This document shows, piece after piece, positions 9,301-13,830 of a stretch of 13,830 nucleotides of DNA. Each line of letters begins with the position of its first letter. Within the stretch, counting starts at the first letter, position 1. A model generated the notes under the pieces. That model did no database searches. It was not told the DNA's origin and saw only the letters and a list, made by a program, of their open reading frames with translations. Origin of the DNA: Thermomucor indicae-seudaticae (taxonomy: Eukaryota > Mucoromycota > Mucoromycetes > Mucorales > Lichtheimiaceae); assembly GCA_000787465.1 (NCBI GenBank), contig JSYX01000765.1, positions 1 to 13,830 of the forward strand. The letters are read 5' to 3'. A program made the translations under genes and the position numbers.

Positions 9301-11000
9301 CGCGTTTAGCCATACTGACTGCAGCCACACGACGAGGCTGCGTAATACCAATAATTCCAGGATTATCTAAAATCGATATCCATGCATTAGCGCACAAGAA
9401 ACAAAGGCAGGTACGTCCTTTAGCAAACTCATACCGCTCTCAGGGTGAGAATAACCAGCTTCATACAAGAACTGGGGCACCTGAGTCGTTTTACCCGAAC
9501 CCGTCTCACCGCAAATAATCACAACTGTATTATTTCGAATGGCTTCCATAATGACTTGTTCTTCTCCACAGACGGGAAGCTTTAGTCGAGCTTCCTGTAC
9601 TTCCGCTGGACGGTCCACAGAAACATAGAAAGGCTTGAAGCGCATTAGTTAGAAAACCAACGGGTACCGTAAATGGATCAAAGATATTGCATTCCTTTAC
9701 CTTTGCAACATCGTCGCTCAAATCACCCTCCCTGTTGCTCTTTAGTAGCTTCAGCTTCATTTCATCATGTTCCTCTTCCTGTCTGAGCTGAATAGCCGGG
9801 ACATTCTTTGCAGCTTCAATGGCTTCTTCCAATGCTGTCGGTCGCTCTTCTTTATTATCGAGTTCCAACAATGAAGCTATAGACTCTTTCGGTTGCTGTT
9901 CATCAATCTCCTTGTCGTCGTATTCAGAGTCTGAACTATCAAACGAAGTATCCGACTCCATGCCCTTTCTCATCTTGTAGCGCTTCCTAGCGGCTTCCGG
10001 GATGGTGGACTGTTTGTTATAGCTTAGAACTTGCAAGCATATCTAATAAAAAAAAATCCAGCTTTACCTTTTTCTTTTTGCGCTTTCGTTTCGTCAAGGA
10101 AATCGCAGGTCCATCAGGTGTCTGCTGCAATGCACTACCGACAACTGGGGTTGACATTGGTGCTTGCGCCGGCGCCGAGGTTGTTGCATTGTCGCTTTTG
10201 TTTTCCGAGAACTGCTTTTGTAACATTTCATCATCCACTTCTTTTTCCACGAAGAGTCGTACTTCTTCATGCTTGTTGCTGCTAATACCGGCTTTTTGTT
10301 CAAGTAAAGCTTGGCGCAACTGTTCGCGTACTGTTTGACGTGGTCGACCGATGTTTTTCGATGACTGAAGTAACTCGGATGACCAAGACGACGTGCTATA
10401 TAATATGCATATCAACCGTTGACAGATGTTCGAACGGCGATTTTGGAAGAAATACTTACGATAACTTCTCCATAAGTCCAGCACGAGCTTCTTTTTTAAG
10501 TTTTTGGTCCTAGACAAATGCAAGTGCATACAGATTAGCTTGCGACGATATTGTTACTTTTGCGTAACTTACAATGTACTTTTCCAGTTTCTTTCTCTTC
10601 TTCTTGGACATGAATTTTGTAGGCTAACAGTAATGACGAATCAGTATAGTTCAGAAATAACAATGGCGACCATTTCTTGTACCTGCGGCAAAGGCTTCTT
10701 GGTTTCCGTAGTAGTCTCCTTCTTTTCACCAGGTATGATCATCAACACGTTCGGATCGTCATTACTAGAAAGGCGCAAACGTGAGTGTAAAGAGCAATGA
10801 CGGAATCTCTGCTTTTTTAAGCTGTACCTTTCTTGTTTCTCCACTGACGTTACAGGCTGCTTCTTGTCTTGATCTTCTATTACTACTTCGTCAGGGCGAA
10901 TGCCGAGACCACCATCCCTTGGTCTTGGATGCGGCCTTTGAGTAGGTTTGCGTGAAGACGCACGAGCCTTTTCATTATATCTTGGTCGCGATTTGCCCAT
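6384..11000 (-). CDS. ECM16: DEAH-box RNA helicase Ecm16/Dhr1 (DHX37), 20 exons
   Basis: Exons (minus): 11000-10828, 10764-10683, 10623-10573, 10509-10460, 10395-10068, 10009-9701, 9633-9435, 9366-9257, 9198-8974, 8914-8542, 8468-8322, 8260-8088, 8023-7952, 7897-7777, 7710-7613, 7558-7461, 7393-7276, 7220-7110, 7037-6589, 6519-6384. All junctions keep phase, giving 1140 residues, close to human DHX37. The family unwinds the U3 snoRNA/pre-18S rRNA duplex in the nucleolus during small-subunit assembly. Seen: MGKSRPRYN start, Lys/Arg-rich run ending near 228, Ser/Asp stretch 246-264, GETGSGKT 373-380, TQPRRVAA from 406, DEAH 474-477, SAT 517-519, an acidic insert about 634-680, [20 protein letters not shown] 764-772 split by an intron, then HA2/ratchet and OB-fold regions (IHPTSV near 1037). 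The last exon supplies [15 protein letters not shown], a family-like C-terminal block missed if intron 6588-6520 is kept. Introns are 54-73 nt. Confidence 0.92.
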
Positions 11001-11574
11001 GTGTGGGGAAAGTAAAGGCGAATTGCGTTTTGTGGGTCGAAAGCTGCTGGCAGCATGAAAATTCCCAAAAGAGCAAAAGGGCAAGATTGTTGGTCACACT
11101 CAAGCCACTCAATTCAGGGTTGTGCAGTAGGGCATATCAAGTGCAATACGTAAATGTTCCTGGTCCAGTTACAGTTCAGTCTCTGATATTAGAGGTGTTG
11201 CGTTGCCAATGTGGTATCCAACGTCAGTTCACAAATAAACATAGCCGGTTTGCCGGTGATATTACGGTATTGATACAGCCTGCGAACCCCACTGTGCAGC
11301 AGTAGCTTTTGGATATTTCATATGAAGAACTTACCCCTTAGTATTGATTACTCATAACAGTTCCTTTCCCACACTATCGATGTAGTCTTGTCTGTGGGTT
11401 CTCAAAGGCACACTAACCGTCGTTGTTCTCCGAATTTCCCAGTAAGGTTGTCTGGGATGACAAACCGTCCTGCCGTGGGGATTCCTCCTGCATGTGATAA
11501 AACATTTGCCTTCCCCCACAAGTCTCTTTTTTCGTTCCTTTTTCTTCTTTTCTTCACACTTTGAAGACATAGTT
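11001..11574. promoter_or_regulatory. Divergent promoter region between helicase and thiolase genes
   Basis: This 574-bp stretch separates two start codons that point away from each other. Open frames inside it on either strand have no recognisable content. A strongly pyrimidine-rich leader (about 11525-11557, CTCTTTTTTCGTTCC...) lies just upstream of the thiolase ATG. No clear TATA box or named operator was identified. Confidence 0.55.
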
Positions 11575-13433
11575 ATGGCTGGAAATAAAGTATATGTAAT
11601 TGGTGTTGGCATGTCCAAGTTCATCAAGCCTCGCGGCCAAGTGGATTATCCAGGTTAATGCCGTCCTATAGAGACAACGAGCTGCTATGGTAGATCCTTT
11701 CACTAACTGAATTGCTCAAGAGTTCGGCCTTGAGGCTGCTGTAAAGGCCTTGAACGACGCCAACTTGAGCTACGATGATATCCAATATGCTGCATGCGGC
11801 TATGTCTATGGCGACAGTACCGCGGGACAACGCGTACTGTACCAGCTGGGTATGACACAGGTAACTGGCAGACAGACTGACTACTAGCTGGTAATGGCCT
11901 GCCTGTTGAAAATGCCAAATTCGTAGATCCCGATCATCAATGTGAACAACAACTGCTCCACGGGCTCGACCGCTCTTCTTCAAGCACGCAATGCCGTTGC
12001 CTCCGGCATGGTGGACTGTGCCATGGCACTCGGGTTTGAGCGCATGGCGAGGTATACACAAATTGGCGCATGGTGTTATGTAACTCCTTCTAACTTTAAC
12101 GTCATGGCTTTTACAGAGGTTCGTTAAGCTCTGTATTCCAGGACCGTACAAACCCGATGGGTAAGCGAATAATGACAGTATAAAGAACTCTTTTAACTGG
12201 CTAACCCATAGCATACTTCTCTTTAGACCATGTCATGTCAGTCATGGCATCTGAGAGAGGTTTCGAACCAAAGGCTCCAGGAGCTGCTCAGATCTTTGGA
12301 AACGCAGGCATTGGCTACATGGAAAAGTATGGCGCTACCGAGGAGCATATGGCAAAGATTGCAGAAAAGAACCATCGACACAGGCAAGTTCTTCCCGGAT
12401 GCATGATGCAGGGAGCAGGAGGTGGTTACTGACGTACAACGTACATATGCAGTGCAAAGAACCCATACTCTCAGTTCCGTGACATTTATACCCTGGATCA
12501 AATCAAACAATCGCCCAAGGTGTATGGCCCCTTGACCAAGTTGCAATGCTGCCCTACTTCCGATGGCGCTGCCTGCGTTATTGTTGCCAGCGAAGCGTTT
12601 GTCAAAAAGCATGGATTGATGGACCAAGCTATTGAAATCTGTGCTCAGGTTATGGCAACAGACTCTCCGCGTATGCTGACGACTGACGCCATCGAATGGG
12701 CTGGGGCCGATATGACGCGTCGTGCGGCTGTTGAAGCTTTTGCACAAGCCGGGATTACACCAGACGATGTTCAAGTTGTTGAGTTACATGATTGCTTCTC
12801 GGCAAACGAGGTATACATGTGTGCTTGCTCCTAAAACTGCAAGCAGCGACTGATCTCCGTGTGATTAGCTATTGACTTATGATACACTTGGCTTGTGCCC
12901 TCCTGGCCAAGCTCATAAGCTTGTTGATTCCGGTGACAATACTTATGGCGGAAAATACGTAATAAACCCTTCTGGTGGTTTGATTTCAAAGGGTCATCCC
13001 TTGGGTGCAACTGGCTTGGCTCAATGTACAGGTAACTGACTGTGTGGCGTATCCTCTGCATCCAAACAAATCTTAATGCGAGGCCCCTTTTATTACTTGT
13101 TGCCAGAGTTGACCTGGCAACTTCGCAACTGCGCTGGCGATCGCCAGGTGCCGAATGTCAAGTATGCCCTGCAGCATAACGTTGGACTGGGCGGTGCTGT
13201 TGTCGTTAGCATTTACAAGAAGGCGAACAATAACCCTGTCAGACCAAATCGGGTTGGTTACAACCCGGTAAGCCTTGTCTTGTGTTCCTGCAAAGTAGAT
13301 CACGTATGATAGCTAACGCTACTGGCTACTGTCGGTTTAGGCTGTGGAGGCTCGCCCTATAACTCAAGAGGAATACAACAAGGCCTGCTCGAAAGCTCAA
13401 AACAGGGCACCATTTTTGGAGGCCAAGTTGTGA
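11575..13433 (+). CDS. SCPx-type peroxisomal 3-ketoacyl-CoA thiolase, 9 exons
   Basis: Exons are 11575-11653, 11721-11860, 11927-12051, 12117-12160, 12227-12383, 12453-12810, 12869-13031, 13107-13267 and 13341-13433, giving 439 residues. The enzyme type cleaves 3-ketoacyl-CoA with free CoA in peroxisomal beta-oxidation, including branched or sterol side chains in animals. Family features are the start [30 protein letters not shown], nucleophile Cys83 in [40 protein letters not shown], the motif [11 protein letters not shown] (His294, Cys296) and GHPLGATG (His344), followed by [11 protein letters not shown]. The match to the thiolase half of animal SCPx is close throughout. Unlike SCPx there is no C-terminal SCP2 lipid-transfer domain: the protein stops after a 30-residue tail ending A-K-L, a type-1 peroxisomal targeting signal. 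The fifth intron uses a GC donor. The start is the only in-frame ATG giving the family N-terminus. Confidence 0.93.
12384..12452 (+). other. GC-AG intron in the thiolase gene
   Basis: The donor is CACAG|GCAAGT and the acceptor ATATGCAG, with a TACTGAC branch-type motif about 20 nt upstream of the acceptor. Removing 69 nt joins KNHRH to SAKNPYSQF in phase 2, exactly as the family requires. No GT donor nearby restores the frame. GC-AG introns are a known minor class with a strong GCAAGT consensus, as here. Confidence 0.85.
13422..13430 (+). other. PTS1 peroxisomal targeting tripeptide
   Basis: The last three codons before the TGA (GCC AAG TTG) encode Ala-Lys-Leu, which fits the [SAC]-[KRH]-L consensus read by Pex5. 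It sits on a short exon that carries nothing else conserved. Confidence 0.85.
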
Positions 13434-13523
13434 CGCTTCCAAAGCGTTTTTGTATGATGTTACTAAGCTGTGATAAACCATGACACTGGATATTGTTTGT
13501 TACCTGATGATTTTCACTTATAA

Positions 13524-13739
13524 GTCCCTTGGCGGTCTTGTGGAAAGGGGAGGTTTGCGCTTACAACTCTTACTGCGATTGATGCCAATGGATATAGGCG
13601 ACAAAGGGCAACGAAAGTAGCAAAGGACTATTATCAAACATGGGAATACTCTACAGTAGGATTTTACATGTTTATTGGCACAAAGAAGACTGTTGCTATG
13701 CAAAGTGCTGGAAGACAAGAACCAGATACTATTTTTTAA
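13524..13739 (+). pseudogene. Short coding-like open frame without start codon (unknown)
   Basis: A plus-strand frame is open from just after a TAA (13521-13523) to a TAA at 13737-13739. It encodes about 71 residues of balanced composition (...YYQTWEYSTVGFYMFIG...). There is no ATG near its beginning, so it would have to be an exon or a fragment. I recognise no family; a relic of a transposon or a terminal exon are both possible. It may also be chance. Confidence 0.2.
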
Positions 13740-13745
13740 GATGAC

Positions 13746-13798
13746 GTTGGCACTGTTCGCAAAGTCGTTTGCGCCAACTGCAAAAATAATTTGCAGTG
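13746..13798. repeat. Two adjacent perfect hairpins downstream of the thiolase gene
   Basis: GTTGG (13746-13750) pairs with CCAAC (13774-13778) and encloses CGCAAA (13758-13763)/TTTGCG (13768-13773) with a 4-base loop. Next, ACTGCAAA (13777-13784) pairs perfectly with TTTGCAGT (13790-13797) across 5 bases. CACTG (13751-13755) can also pair with CAGTG (13794-13798). The GCAAA core recalls the palindrome cluster at 792-832. Confidence 0.6.
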
Positions 13799-13830
13799 AA
13801 GAAAGTTAAAAATTACATCCTTTAGCAAAT

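Noticed and set aside
10952..11305. Plus-strand frame across the helicase start and divergent promoter
   Set aside because: It overlaps the antisense of conserved helicase exon 1 and has no recognisable content.
13518..13718. Minus-strand frame downstream of the thiolase
   Set aside because: Its Ser/Cys/Arg-rich composition looks like a shadow; the plus strand of the same segment reads more like protein.
1..13830. tRNA, rRNA, CRISPR array or complete transposon
   Set aside because: No tRNA-like T-loop/acceptor pair, rRNA stretch, regularly spaced repeat or transposase/reverse transcriptase motif was seen on either strand by eye.

Overview
This window is nuclear DNA from a fungus. The genes are broken by many short introns (54-78 nt) with GTAAGT-like donors, CTAAC/CTGAC branch-type motifs and TAG/CAG acceptors. 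Start codons follow pyrimidine-rich leaders, and the recognisable proteins are fungal in type (a Yrb30-like RanGTP-binding protein and a URC4 uracil-catabolism protein). Intron density (19 introns in one gene) fits an early-diverging fungus, perhaps Mucoromycota, better than a budding yeast; this placement is inference. No bacterial operon, CRISPR array, rRNA, tRNA or complete mobile element was seen.

Layout. Bases 1-1331 are mostly non-coding and hold an imperfect ~150-bp direct repeat and a cluster of overlapping palindromes. Bases 1332-1749 (+) encode a three-exon, 93-residue protein starting MGCC, probably lipid-anchored, with no family I recognise. Bases 2045-2708 (+) may hold another unrecognised multi-exon gene or a decayed one. 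Bases 3302-4638 (+) encode a Yrb30-type RanGTP-binding protein in three exons. Convergent to it, 6197-4763 (-) encodes URC4 (DUF1688) in four exons. Only 186 bp upstream of URC4, the 20-exon gene for the ribosome-biogenesis DEAH-box helicase Ecm16/Dhr1 (human DHX37) runs from 11000 to 6384 (-). A 574-bp divergent intergenic region separates it from a nine-exon SCPx-type 3-ketoacyl-CoA thiolase (11575-13433, +) that ends in the peroxisomal signal AKL. The last 400 bp contain a short coding-like frame and two perfect hairpins.

The recognised genes serve unrelated tasks: Ran transport, pyrimidine nitrogen salvage, small-subunit rRNA maturation and peroxisomal beta-oxidation. This is an ordinary fungal housekeeping neighbourhood, and I see no evidence of a new multi-gene system. 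The least explained items are the MGCC protein, the possible gene at 2045-2708 and the palindromic elements near both ends. All gene models were assembled by hand from splice signals, phase continuity and family resemblance; none was checked by alignment or RNA data.
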